Below are positions 1 through 10,444 of a DNA stretch of 22,190 nt, piece by piece; the stretch's first letter is position 1, and each line of letters opens with the position of its first letter. The stretch lies in the IMG/VR virus record IMGVR_UViG_3300008262_000338, positions 1-22,190 of that record. One strand, given 5' to 3'. Source of the stretch: a virus. The translations under genes were made by a program, and so were the position numbers. A model generated the notes under the pieces. That model was not told the origin of the DNA, did no database searches, and was given only the letters and a program-made list of their open reading frames with translations.

Positions 1-47
1 TGCTTCGCATTAAAAATTCTAAATTTATCAGAGATAATAGCAGCCAT
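1..47 (-). CDS. Virion structural protein, N-terminus only (runs off the window)
   Basis: ATG at 47-45 opens a frame that continues through the window edge, giving MAAIISDKFRIFNAK and then a cut codon. It sits about 55 bases downstream of the end of the giant structural gene and 35 bases after an exact TATAAATA late promoter. Openings of the kind 'M-A-x-I-I-x-x-K-F-R-I-F-N-A' are what I recall from cyanomyovirus structural proteins, so a tail or baseplate component is the likely role. Only 15 codons are visible, so neither the family nor the length can be judged. Confidence 0.6.
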   Translation of the reverse strand, partial: MAAIISDKFRIFNAK

Positions 48-81
48 TTGTTTCTCGTTCCGACGTAATTTGTGCCTGAGT

Positions 82-89
82 TATTTATA
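82..89 (-). promoter_or_regulatory. T4-type late promoter, exact TATAAATA
   Basis: The minus strand reads TATAAATA, the full consensus of T4-type late promoters (recognised by gp55 sigma with the gp33/gp45 system). It lies between the stop of the giant gene at 103 and the ATG at 47, so it would give the next structural gene its own late transcript. Confidence 0.65.
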
Positions 90-102
90 TTTATGCAGTT
101 AT

Positions 103-3100
103 TTAGTTGATTGAGTATGGAATGATTTCATCACCGACGTTAATCGAATCTGACCCTCTGTAGAGAGTACATCCTGTAAAGGAAGTTGATGTTTTTCCTG
201 TGTATTGAATTACAGTTCCGCCAGAAGTAAATAAGTATCCAGAACTTGGGAAATATGTGGTGTTTTGAACACTAATAGTAGAACTAATATTACCAGAAGA
301 AGAACTAATTGCTACTGGATCTTGAATGGAACAATTTGCAAGATTAAAATAATCACCAGAAAGAGTATAACTAGATTTTCCTCTTTCTTCAAGATCTCTG
401 AATGTAAAGGAAGGATAGTAGAATGAGAAATCTTGCAGAGAAAGACCAGAAACATTTGCCGATCCATCATCGTTTGGTAGGAACTTAAAGTTTTCTATCG
501 TTGGACCAACACTAGTTCTTTCATACGTTCCAACATATTCAATATCATTTCCAAATACTCTGTTGGAAACGTAAATAACAGATAAGTTTCTCTTAACAAC
601 TCCATAATCATTATTCAAATCTACTTGACCATTTAATCTTGTAGTTACAGGGTCTGTAATATAGACGCTTTCTTGATATCCATCAACAGCACCAGATCCA
701 GGTGGAATTAATAACAATTCTAGTGATTCTTTTCTGATTGTAATATCAGATTCTATTATTTGTATCTGAGATAATACTTCAGAAATAGAAGTAGTTAAAG
801 TTACAGATGGTGTGATATCAAATGGAACTTCTATCTTATGGTTAATTTTAGTATTAACATTAGATATAGAATCTATATTTAATAAATTCTGAACAACTGA
901 TACAATATCTTTGGAAACCGTTGTTATAGAAGCATTTGTTAGGATTTGTATTTTCTTTTGCTTTTCAGAAACTACAGTATCCGCTGCTCCAACAGTCATA
1001 GAAACAGTTTGACTTTCAGATTCGATGATGCTGACACCACCAAATACGGATGATATTGGATCTGGAAGTTGACGTAAGAACGTTCCTGCTGGCCAGAATT
1101 GGGCAGTTGTATTATTTTGTCCTCTCTGAACGTTCAAGAAACGATCAGAAAGCTTTCTGTAATATCTTACAACTTCGTTTCCAATCAGTAAATAACCATT
1201 TGTTTTGAACTTGCTGGTGTCTGGAATGTATACGATATTGTCAAGAATATCCAGATTGACATCAAGATATGCACCAATACCATAGTAATTAATATTACTT
1301 AATGCGGTATTATCAATTTCATGACTTATAGTTGTAGTAATTTGTCTTCCAGTTGTTACAATAGAATTAGAAATTACATCTTCAACTCTTCCAGAAATAA
1401 TACTTAGATATTCTGATGTTTGTGGGAAAACATCGAGTACTTGTATCTCATCTAACTCTGGTCTTGTCGTTCCGATAAATTCTCTTTCGACTAGTTCAAG
1501 ATTATTATTTTCACGAACTAGTTGAACTATGGATGTAATTACTCTATCAGAATCAACAGGACTATCAAATATAATTGATGTAAATGTATTAATTTGCGGA
1601 ACTTGACTTCCTAAAACAGAAATAGTTGAACTGGAAACCATACTAAATTGATTGATTTCCAAGTTCAATCCAGCATTAATAACAGAAACACCAATATCTC
1701 TGTCATCAATTACATCGTATCTTCTGGCAACAATAACTTGAGGCGCTTCTGTATATCCAGATCCACCATCTAAAAGATCGACACTAATAACTTGTCCTTT
1801 ACTTACAAGAACATTTGCTCTGGCTCCACCACCATTACCATCTTTTGGTATGAAGTGTAGTACTGGTGGCGTGAAATATTGATATGCAGTTGGTTGTGTA
1901 ATTGGATTATAATTACGCTGATTCCACTCCAATCCAACAACAACACCATTTTCAATAATAGCTACGACGCTGAGACCTTCTCCTCTACTGATTCCATTAT
2001 ATCTTTCAATTTCTACTGTTGAATAGAAACTATTCGATACTTGATGCTGTGGTCTTTCTTCTTTGGTAGTTGCCTTTCTTGATATTTCTTTAATTCTTCT
2101 GAATTTATCTTGACCTTCTACTTTAATCAGATCTCCATTCGAAATATTCACAAATGGATTTTTATACCACCACTTGAAGAAAGTTCCTTTCCAAGAATTA
2201 TTATCTTCTAGGATTGTTCTATCATCTTCATCTTTTTCATATTCAATAAATCCATCGGTAATAGAAATAGAAGTATTAATAGTTGTATACTTTCCAGATA
2301 GAGCAAAATGCATATCTACTCCAGGTAGTATTTCACTCTTATTACCTACACAATTAAATGTCAATATGTTTTCATCGGTTTCAAACCCAGTGGCATTACC
2401 AATCATATTAAATGTTCCATCTGGATTAAATTGGAATGCTTGAATTGCTCCTCGGAAGTCTCCTCCAGTCCAATTAAATCTCATTAAATCTTCTAAACCA
2501 GAAGTTACTTCAACAGTAACTTTAGATTTTGCATAGAAACCATCAACATCGAAATCATAGATTCTTAATATCTGACCGATATCTCTTCCATAGAGATATC
2601 TAATATCCACTTTATTCTGTTCTACTAATGGAACTGTAAAGTAAATGTTTGGACCAGAAACAGTATAAGAATAATTTTCTCTCTGCAGAACACCGTCTAC
2701 AAACACAAACATATAGTCTGGTTCTTCGATGTTTTCTACTGTCAAATCTTCTAGATCAAGAATTAAGAATGGACCACTTCTTATTCCATCAACTAAGTCG
2801 TAATCAATAGTCAAACGCTTATAATTACCGATTCCAACACCAACAACTTTTTCTACTGCAGTTGGTTCTCCAATATTTTTTGCTCCAAAATCTTGATCCC
2901 ATATTGGAGCTACATCAAACACAATTTGGTTAGGAATAACAGTTCTATCGATATAGTATGCATCTGGACCTGGATAGAATTCATTATATTTTGGTTTCTG
3001 TAATACGGCATTAATTGTTAAGAATAGATCTTCATCTTCTTCCGTAATAGCGGGGTCTCCATTCTCCCAGTATAGATCAAATACCTTAGTCTGTCCATCA

Positions 3101-6100
3101 ATATAATCTGGTGTAGTTCTAGTTACTGGAGAAGAATTGATTACATTCTGTAAGTTTTGATATAGGTAGTTTACAGATGATACAACATCATCACATTCCT
3201 GATCTGGCAGTAGAGGATCATCAATTAAGTTGTAATTTGAATAGCTTAGGGTATTTGTCCAGAAACCTGCTTTGTTTTCATTTACTTCTGTTATCTCTAC
3301 AATACCAGTACCGTTAGAAATTATTTCTTCTACGGTAGATATCATTTCGGAAATAGCAGATCCAACCTCAGCACAATATGGCGATTGAGTATCTACAGAT
3401 ACTGTATTATCCACAAATGGAACAATCGATGTATAGGTTCCTGCTCCAAGTTGATTTCTCATCGCCAAAACCATTTTCTCTTCTAGTTTTGACCATGCAT
3501 CTAAAGCAGCATCAGTTTCTTCCTGAGTTCTATTGATATATGTTAACTCTTCTCCGTAAGGATATCCAGCATTAGTGTAGTAAAGCTGAGCAAATTCGAC
3601 AACTTTTCTATTGCCACCAAATCTTAAATGGTAAGCAACGGCATCAATTAGATATCCCAGATCTCTTGCACACTTTGCCTTATCCCCAGATGGTAAGTTA
3701 TAATTGTCATAAATGTACTCACTAATCTCTTCTTGTAAATATTCTTTATTGTTAATAATGAGATTAGAAGCATCGTAAAATGTTCCACTATTAATTCCAC
3801 TCATGTAAAAAGTGGCAACATTATATACAGAATCTTCTAGGGCATCATTAGAAACCATAACTTCTGTGTCACTTTCTATAGATACAATTTTTGTATCCGA
3901 AGAGAAAGCACGTCCAGAACTTACATACATTCCAATTGCTAACCTATCGGTATCTTCGACAGTTATAATATTTGAACCTTGAGTATATGAAACATTACTC
4001 TCAATAATATCCCAATTTCTAATAGAAAGCGAAGATAGCTTAGTTGCATATTTGATAATGTCTAAAGTTTCTGATTTTGTTTTTATTGCAAATTTATATT
4101 TTTTGCTATTTTTGAAACTATTTGCATAATCTACAGTCTTAGAGTTTCCTCCAAATCTTATATCATGGTTGTAAGCATCGATAAAATATCCAACTGCTTC
4201 TTTGTAACCTTCCAGTCTGGTATTCCATGGGAGATCTGGATAAGTGTCTCTTCCATAACCAATAGATTCTTCTACAATAAATTGCTTATTTCTTTCTATT
4301 TGATTAGATGCATCCAACCATCTTCCATTTCTTTGGAAGATATTTCGTATCTTTCTTAGATATCTATTGTTATATTCGCTTTCTCTAAAGTAGAAACACT
4401 TACCGTAGAAAGTAACACCATTATATGTGGTAACATCACTAGAAGTATTTCCTGTCAGTTCTCCTCCAGGACCCAAAGGTGGTTGAGAGAAAATAATTTT
4501 ATCATCTTCTACCGTATATGCAACTCTTGGTTCCTGTAAAATTCCATCTAAAGTTACTACAAGACTTTCTTCGCTGATAGGAGTAAATGGAATTCCTTTG
4601 TCATTTAATACTTGGAATACTGTAGTTCCCTGTAGTCTTCCGTCGTTATCATAATAACCATCAAATGGTGCTGCCAAAGTGAAAGTAAATGCACGGGTTT
4701 CATTAAAATTAAATTCTGACGTAGCAGCAGATCCAACACCCTTTCTTATTCTGGTATTTTCAACTTTTTGAATTGTTTGAGTAACAGTTCTTCTTGTATT
4801 TTCTACAGTTATTTTATTGGTTTCTGGATCCCATAATTGAATTATAGAGAAAGTACTTGCAGCTTGATCTGGTCTTGCCTCTGGCATTTTGGTATCGCCA
4901 GAAGACTCAACATCAACTTGCCCGAATAATTTGAATCCAGCTGGATGAGTAGTTGATTTAATTAAGTCTCTCCATTCTTCGATGGAGGTTTTTGACTTAA
5001 CGACATATGAATAATCTTGATAGAAGAAACTATCTGTTAATCTTTGATTTGATACACCAAGTCTTCCTTTGTCGGATGTGTAATATCCAAGATTATCATA
5101 AAAACTGGTAATATTAGCATTAAATTCTGTAGTGTAAATCGCCTTTACAATTCCTTCTGTTCTCGATACCTCACCTTTAAGTGTCACACCCTGGCGAATT
5201 GTTCCAATAATATCTTGAAGTTTAAGGAGGTTTGATCCGAATCTCCACTCAGAAACTTTTGCTCTTAAAACTTCAACTCCATCAATAGTCTGAGTTACAG
5301 TTTCGCCGCTCTGAAAATCTCCCGTAAAATTCTTTAGGGATACTGTGTAGTTTGTTGTATATTTTGGAGATACTGTCTTATCCAAGTGGAAAGATCCACC
5401 ATTTCTAATAATCGATACACTTAGAGGAGAACCAATTGTATCACTTTCTGCATATGCTTCAACTTCACCTTCAATAATTTCAATTACGGGAGCATATGTA
5501 TATCCCTTTCCAGGATTTTCGACCGTGATTGAAAAGAGTTTTCCTTCTCTTGCTACTACCTTAAATGCTGCATCAACCCCATCACCATCTACAATAACGA
5601 TCTTTGGATTTACATAGTTTGATCCAAGTTCATTTATTTTTACTCCAGATATTTTATTGAGTTTTTCATCAAAGAGAACAGTAGCAGATGCTTTGAAAGA
5701 TGCGTTTGGAGCACATCCAACAATAACTGGAACTTTTTTGTAATTTAATCCAGAATTTATAATGTCAACTGAGTTAATTTGTCCAACAGCAAACTGACCA
5801 GTAGTTGTGTATGTGATACTACCAGATCCATCCCACAGAGGAATTGAATCTAAAGAATAAACAAATCTTGTAGGAGTTACATATGTAACTGTCTTTACTC
5901 CTTGTAATGGATCCTGAATAATTCTAAAATATGCACCATCAGAATCAACTACTCCATTTCTATCAAAATAATAGAAATTAGAGAAGTCCGTACCCACTCT
6001 ATTTTCATATGTATTAGTTGCGAGTCTAGCTCCAAAACCAAATTTAATGTCCGTATAAGAACCAGAATTTCCTGGTTGAATATCAGATTCTATTTTTTCT

Positions 6101-9100
6101 ACAGTTTCAATATTATAGTTTCTGCTTGGACTTAAATCAAAATAAACACCTGTGAGAGATGAGTGAGATGTGTCAAAAACGTATCTATAGAACTCTTGAA
6201 TATTAATATTTGGATTCGGAACAAAGTTAATATTGTCCTCAGAAAATTCAAATTTATATTCGAGATTTTCTATACTCTGAATTCTTACCTGTCTGATTGG
6301 TTGACTTACATCAAAGAATGTTGTGCTTAGTTCAATCTTTTCTGCAGTTAATTTTTGTATGGAATAATCATATACAATTACTGCATTCTGTGTTTCTGGG
6401 TCATATGATTGAACATACCCAGAACCATTATTTGTGGAAATTCTATAATTTGGTGTGAAATTATATCTTGCTTTGTATAGAGATACAGTTTGACCATCGT
6501 AGTGATCAACAATACTGCTATCTTCAATTCCTCTTAATACAGTAACTCTATTGCCGTCAATAGATGTAATCTCTACAATTTCATTTCCGATCTTCAGTAG
6601 ATTGCCATCCGAAAGACCAACAGTTGTTTTTAGTGGAACTACGGATGATTCTAAAGATACACCAACATGGTCAACGTAAATTGTCAATCTGGAAGAACTT
6701 AATGAACCACCAGATCTAGCTAGATCTTGATCATCTACTGTTAGATAATCTGCTTTTCTATACTTAGATCCACCAGATTGAATGACAACAGATGAAACCA
6801 CACCAGATGAAGATACCGTAATCGATGCTGTGGCACCAGTACCAGATCCACCAGTAAGAGGAACATTATTGTAAACGCCTGGAGTATAATCTGCGCCACC
6901 ATTTAAAATTTGAAATCTTCCGACGCCAGTATAATCAATCGTAGTGGATACTTTTGGTGTTTTAAAAGTTACAGATTGATATAATCTCTTTCTTACATAA
7001 TACTCTTTAGTTTTTGTAACATCATCTGGTGATATATTAATAGTTACCTTATCACCAATTCCCAATCCATGAGGAGAATCAGTTTCAATCAAAGCAACAT
7101 TTTGATTGACATCGAATGGCTCTAGATTATCACTTAATGATGTAAGTGTAATGATCTTAGATCCAGCTGTATTAAACAAATTACTGGATTGTAAGAAATA
7201 ATCATCATCAACGATCCAGGTTCCAGATAGAACTTTGATAGTAACAGTATTTTGCTTATCGGTGCTTTCTAGAACTTCGGCAGTAGCAATTGGTGGGTTT
7301 AATCCATCAGTAAGACTTAAAATTGCTCCCTGTGTATATGAACTGTCTTGATCGATCAGTAATATGAAAGTTTTAATATCTGCAGAAAATGTTCCTGTAT
7401 TATTAAATGTTCCAACAACATTTCTTAAAACAATTTCGTTATCATTCTGAACTGTTCCAACAATTTGACCAGAGGCACCTGAAGCTGGTTGTCTTAGAAT
7501 ATCATCAGAAAACAAATATGCACTTTGGATAGTTGTTAATTTTACTACCTTATCTTCCTTGCTTTCTAAGTAATTTACATTCTTTCCTTTAACAGAAGAA
7601 ACAATTGACTCTACATCAAATCCTTCCGTGCCTTTGTTGTCAAAATATACCTTCGAGTTGATGGAAAAATTATCCGAAGATCCATCAATTACGACACGAT
7701 CTATAGTACCAGATCTAACATCAGATACCTTAGCAATCAATCCATCGCCGTTTCCAGGCATTCCAGGAATATAATATCTTCTGGCGCTTTTTGGAATATC
7801 ATTTTGGTTGATATTAGAATTGTAATTACTATCTACTGGTAATGAATAAAAATTCTCTCCAATAAAATATGGGAAAACTGGATTTTGAGATGCATCGATC
7901 GTTAAGAAGTATGCATATACGCCATTTGGATAATCTGGTGTTACGCAGAATCTTCCATTATTTTTATCCAGAGATCCACTATTATGTCTGTAGATATAGT
8001 CATTAACAAAAGATCCAAGGGGATATTTTGAAGTAGATGGTCCCTTTGCTCTAGATCCATCTAAAGTATAACTAGAAGTCATTCTAGCTATTGATGATTG
8101 TGAGTCTAATGGATCTTCATAACCATATGGACCATAGATTGGATTGCCGTCATAGGCAAATCCAATAATAGGAGAGTGCTCTAAAACTTGCGATTCTACA
8201 TAACTGGAAGATAAATTATCATTCAGAATAACTCTTAACTCTTTTGGATTACCCAAATGTGCGTATCCATAGTCCAGAAGATTGTTATAATTTTGGAAAA
8301 GATAACCATTTTGATCATCTAGTTTATTCTTATACTTTGTAAATCTGTTGAAGTTCCATTCTTTTAAAACTGGAAATGCTGTTGCATCTCTACCAACTGG
8401 TACAACATCGACGATAACATTTTCTTGTGTGTAAAAATTGCCACCAGAAACTTTGATGAAATCTACTATTCTTCCATCTGTATCAACAACTGAAGTATAA
8501 TTTGCAAATCTTCCCTTGCCAGCATTATCTCTTATTTGAATTAATGGGGGAGATGAATAAAACTTGCCTGGATCTTCAATAATTAAGCTGGTTATTTCTC
8601 CACGAGTAACGACTGCTTCAATCTTTGCTCCATAACCAGATGTGACAACAATATCAGGTTCTCTGAGAAATACTTCAGATGTTTGAACTTCTATTCTATC
8701 AAGAACTTGACCAGACAAAAATGCTCTTGCTTTATTTGGTTTTCCATTAATTAAAACAAATGGAGGATTTACATATCCTCTACCGCGAGTATTAATCTTA
8801 ATTTCTTCTAGAGTTCCATATCTAATGCTCTCGGAATCTCTAAATCCATAAATTGGAACACCATTTACAAGAATGCCAACATCTCTTTTTGGAGTTTGGT
8901 AAACTTCTGTAGTTCTGATTGATTCTTTTCTAACAATCTTAAGAAGTTTTTGATCTTGTACATCTTGCGATACTGTAGATCCATCCAAAATTTTATATGA
9001 TGGATAGCTCGAACTAGCAATATAATAATACTGCTCATCCTCAAATATAGCAGAAACATCTGTTTTTACTTGATCTAATTGAGATTCTACGCCAACGTTT

Positions 9101-10440
9101 GTTGGAGCATAAACTGGGTCTCCTTGACTCAAAATCCAACGGAGATCGTTTGTTCCAGTCAGTACAATTTTTTGATTAGAAGTTTCAAATCCAGGATTAG
9201 AAATTTGTATTTTATCACCAGGAGATGAATACGGATTTAAAGTAGATGGAGTCAGGTTATATACAATACCAAATGTCAGTAGTTTAACTCCAGATCCTTC
9301 AATTTGAACTGGTCTGTAAACAGATGATCCTTGTGTATGATCTACTGAAATAGGTCCTCTATTTTTAATAATAAATTGAGTAGCATTTTTATCATCAAAA
9401 CTGATGGTCTCTTCGCCAATTAAAATCTCACCAACATCTTCCCACCCAACTGTGGAGAAAACATTTACTCTGTCTCCAGTAGATGCAGACGAAGATAGAT
9501 TACTTTCCAGTCTAGTTTTAGTAGAAATAGCAAATGTTCCATTTACAGTTTCTGGTGCCAAAACCAGATTCCAAATTCTTTCGTCATCCAGATTTCCATC
9601 TGGAAAAACATTATCGACGGTAGCAGAAGCATAATCGTACTCTTTGGTTGGAAGTTGAACGATTTTTGATCCAATAAGAGATCTTGGATCTCCAGATACA
9701 ACTTTAACCTTTAGAGCATAGATATTAATCCAATCCGAATCGGATGATTTGTAAGTAAAATCTCTTGGTTTGTAGGTAGATGGTTTATTGTTTACATCTT
9801 TTGCAACAATTGTGTTGAAGATGAACTTAATTGAACTATCTGTTCCCTTTGTTTTGTAGAACTTTTGAATATTCTTGATTAAAGTTCTCTTGTCTACATC
9901 ACCCTTTAGATACTTTTCTGGGAAAGATCCAAGATACTGAGTTTCGAAATTTCTTATAAAGGCATATAAGAAAAGATTACTGATGTTGAATACTTTGTGC
10001 CCAGCAACATGAGATGCTGCTGTAGTGCTTTGAAAATTTGATTCGGAATATAGATCACCTAGAGTTGTGTTTCCACTAACCCCCCTAGAACAATTTTGTA
10101 GAGTTGTGTTTGTTCTAGTAGCATAAAAAATAACTTCATCTTGAATCTTCACATATCCATTTTTTTCTGGAAATGAAGATGCATCATTCAATACAATTTC
10201 TGTATCAGTAGATGATATTCCAACAGCAAGTTGATCATACTGATTTAAGATATTTTTCTCGTAGTAATCAATATCTGCATACTTTTGGATATTGCTAATA
10301 ATATCCAAAGGACCACCCTGAACTTCCTGAGCTTCATAGTACTTCTGTACAAACTTACTAAAAAGTTCATACTCAGTAGAAATAAACTCTGGGAGTTGTG
10401 ACTCGATAAGAGTAGAAATTCTTTTGGTCTTAGCAGCCAT
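103..10440 (-). CDS. Giant baseplate/tail structural protein with YHYH domain (3445 aa)
   Basis: This very large virion protein is encoded directly after gp6 (four bases between stop and start), the place where T4 has gp7, so a baseplate-wedge or tail-fibre-base role is likely. Three things are visible. First, an N-terminal helical region (residues about 1-70 and 150-220) of the kind seen in cyanomyovirus structural proteins. Second, a YHYH domain at about residues 750-868, with GFAYDGNPIYGPYGY, NGRFCVTPDYPNGVYAYF and YPYFIGENFY. Third, several families of internal repeats: G-x-G-Y-x-x-x-P-x-V beta repeats (for example RGRGYVNPPFV, NPGKGYTYAPVI, GGSGYTEAPQV), 'FP..GYL.IG.EvI.Y' repeats at both ends and mid-protein, and two helical copies of GYxIDA...RFGGNxKxV near residues 2085 and 2267. 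T4 gp7 is about 1030 residues, so this is over three times longer and mostly repeat-built. No frameshift is seen. The ATG at 10440 has AAGAG upstream. Exact equivalence to gp7 is inference. Confidence 0.9.
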   Translation of the reverse strand: MAAKTKRISTLIESQLPEFISTEYELFSKFVQKYYEAQEVQGGPLDIISNIQKYADIDYYEKNILNQYDQLAVGISSTDTEIVLNDASSFPEKNGYVKIQDEVIFYATRTNTTLQNCSRGVSGNTTLGDLYSESNFQSTTAASHVAGHKVFNISNLFLYAFIRNFETQYLGSFPEKYLKGDVDKRTLIKNIQKFYKTKGTDSSIKFIFNTIVAKDVNNKPSTYKPRDFTYKSSDSDWINIYALKVKVVSGDPRSLIGSKIVQLPTKEYDYASATVDNVFPDGNLDDERIWNLVLAPETVNGTFAISTKTRLESNLSSSASTGDRVNVFSTVGWEDVGEILIGEETISFDDKNATQFIIKNRGPISVDHTQGSSVYRPVQIEGSGVKLLTFGIVYNLTPSTLNPYSSPGDKIQISNPGFETSNQKIVLTGTNDLRWILSQGDPVYAPTNVGVESQLDQVKTDVSAIFEDEQYYYIASSSYPSYKILDGSTVSQDVQDQKLLKIVRKESIRTTEVYQTPKRDVGILVNGVPIYGFRDSESIRYGTLEEIKINTRGRGYVNPPFVLINGKPNKARAFLSGQVLDRIEVQTSEVFLREPDIVVTSGYGAKIEAVVTRGEITSLIIEDPGKFYSSPPLIQIRDNAGKGRFANYTSVVDTDGRIVDFIKVSGGNFYTQENVIVDVVPVGRDATAFPVLKEWNFNRFTKYKNKLDDQNGYLFQNYNNLLDYGYAHLGNPKELRVILNDNLSSSYVESQVLEHSPIIGFAYDGNPIYGPYGYEDPLDSQSSIARMTSSYTLDGSRAKGPSTSKYPLGSFVNDYIYRHNSGSLDKNNGRFCVTPDYPNGVYAYFLTIDASQNPVFPYFIGENFYSLPVDSNYNSNINQNDIPKSARRYYIPGMPGNGDGLIAKVSDVRSGTIDRVVIDGSSDNFSINSKVYFDNKGTEGFDVESIVSSVKGKNVNYLESKEDKVVKLTTIQSAYLFSDDILRQPASGASGQIVGTVQNDNEIVLRNVVGTFNNTGTFSADIKTFILLIDQDSSYTQGAILSLTDGLNPPIATAEVLESTDKQNTVTIKVLSGTWIVDDDYFLQSSNLFNTAGSKIITLTSLSDNLEPFDVNQNVALIETDSPHGLGIGDKVTINISPDDVTKTKEYYVRKRLYQSVTFKTPKVSTTIDYTGVGRFQILNGGADYTPGVYNNVPLTGGSGTGATASITVSSSGVVSSVVIQSGGSKYRKADYLTVDDQDLARSGGSLSSSRLTIYVDHVGVSLESSVVPLKTTVGLSDGNLLKIGNEIVEITSIDGNRVTVLRGIEDSSIVDHYDGQTVSLYKARYNFTPNYRISTNNGSGYVQSYDPETQNAVIVYDYSIQKLTAEKIELSTTFFDVSQPIRQVRIQSIENLEYKFEFSEDNINFVPNPNINIQEFYRYVFDTSHSSLTGVYFDLSPSRNYNIETVEKIESDIQPGNSGSYTDIKFGFGARLATNTYENRVGTDFSNFYYFDRNGVVDSDGAYFRIIQDPLQGVKTVTYVTPTRFVYSLDSIPLWDGSGSITYTTTGQFAVGQINSVDIINSGLNYKKVPVIVGCAPNASFKASATVLFDEKLNKISGVKINELGSNYVNPKIVIVDGDGVDAAFKVVAREGKLFSITVENPGKGYTYAPVIEIIEGEVEAYAESDTIGSPLSVSIIRNGGSFHLDKTVSPKYTTNYTVSLKNFTGDFQSGETVTQTIDGVEVLRAKVSEWRFGSNLLKLQDIIGTIRQGVTLKGEVSRTEGIVKAIYTTEFNANITSFYDNLGYYTSDKGRLGVSNQRLTDSFFYQDYSYVVKSKTSIEEWRDLIKSTTHPAGFKLFGQVDVESSGDTKMPEARPDQAASTFSIIQLWDPETNKITVENTRRTVTQTIQKVENTRIRKGVGSAATSEFNFNETRAFTFTLAAPFDGYYDNDGRLQGTTVFQVLNDKGIPFTPISEESLVVTLDGILQEPRVAYTVEDDKIIFSQPPLGPGGELTGNTSSDVTTYNGVTFYGKCFYFRESEYNNRYLRKIRNIFQRNGRWLDASNQIERNKQFIVEESIGYGRDTYPDLPWNTRLEGYKEAVGYFIDAYNHDIRFGGNSKTVDYANSFKNSKKYKFAIKTKSETLDIIKYATKLSSLSIRNWDIIESNVSYTQGSNIITVEDTDRLAIGMYVSSGRAFSSDTKIVSIESDTEVMVSNDALEDSVYNVATFYMSGINSGTFYDASNLIINNKEYLQEEISEYIYDNYNLPSGDKAKCARDLGYLIDAVAYHLRFGGNRKVVEFAQLYYTNAGYPYGEELTYINRTQEETDAALDAWSKLEEKMVLAMRNQLGAGTYTSIVPFVDNTVSVDTQSPYCAEVGSAISEMISTVEEIISNGTGIVEITEVNENKAGFWTNTLSYSNYNLIDDPLLPDQECDDVVSSVNYLYQNLQNVINSSPVTRTTPDYIDGQTKVFDLYWENGDPAITEEDEDLFLTINAVLQKPKYNEFYPGPDAYYIDRTVIPNQIVFDVAPIWDQDFGAKNIGEPTAVEKVVGVGIGNYKRLTIDYDLVDGIRSGPFLILDLEDLTVENIEEPDYMFVFVDGVLQRENYSYTVSGPNIYFTVPLVEQNKVDIRYLYGRDIGQILRIYDFDVDGFYAKSKVTVEVTSGLEDLMRFNWTGGDFRGAIQAFQFNPDGTFNMIGNATGFETDENILTFNCVGNKSEILPGVDMHFALSGKYTTINTSISITDGFIEYEKDEDDRTILEDNNSWKGTFFKWWYKNPFVNISNGDLIKVEGQDKFRRIKEISRKATTKEERPQHQVSNSFYSTVEIERYNGISRGEGLSVVAIIENGVVVGLEWNQRNYNPITQPTAYQYFTPPVLHFIPKDGNGGGARANVLVSKGQVISVDLLDGGSGYTEAPQVIVARRYDVIDDRDIGVSVINAGLNLEINQFSMVSSSTISVLGSQVPQINTFTSIIFDSPVDSDRVITSIVQLVRENNNLELVEREFIGTTRPELDEIQVLDVFPQTSEYLSIISGRVEDVISNSIVTTGRQITTTISHEIDNTALSNINYYGIGAYLDVNLDILDNIVYIPDTSKFKTNGYLLIGNEVVRYYRKLSDRFLNVQRGQNNTTAQFWPAGTFLRQLPDPISSVFGGVSIIESESQTVSMTVGAADTVVSEKQKKIQILTNASITTVSKDIVSVVQNLLNIDSISNVNTKINHKIEVPFDITPSVTLTTSISEVLSQIQIIESDITIRKESLELLLIPPGSGAVDGYQESVYITDPVTTRLNGQVDLNNDYGVVKRNLSVIYVSNRVFGNDIEYVGTYERTSVGPTIENFKFLPNDDGSANVSGLSLQDFSFYYPSFTFRDLEERGKSSYTLSGDYFNLANCSIQDPVAISSSSGNISSTISVQNTTYFPSSGYLFTSGGTVIQYTGKTSTSFTGCTLYRGSDSINVGDEIIPYSIN

Positions 10441-10444
10441 TTAA

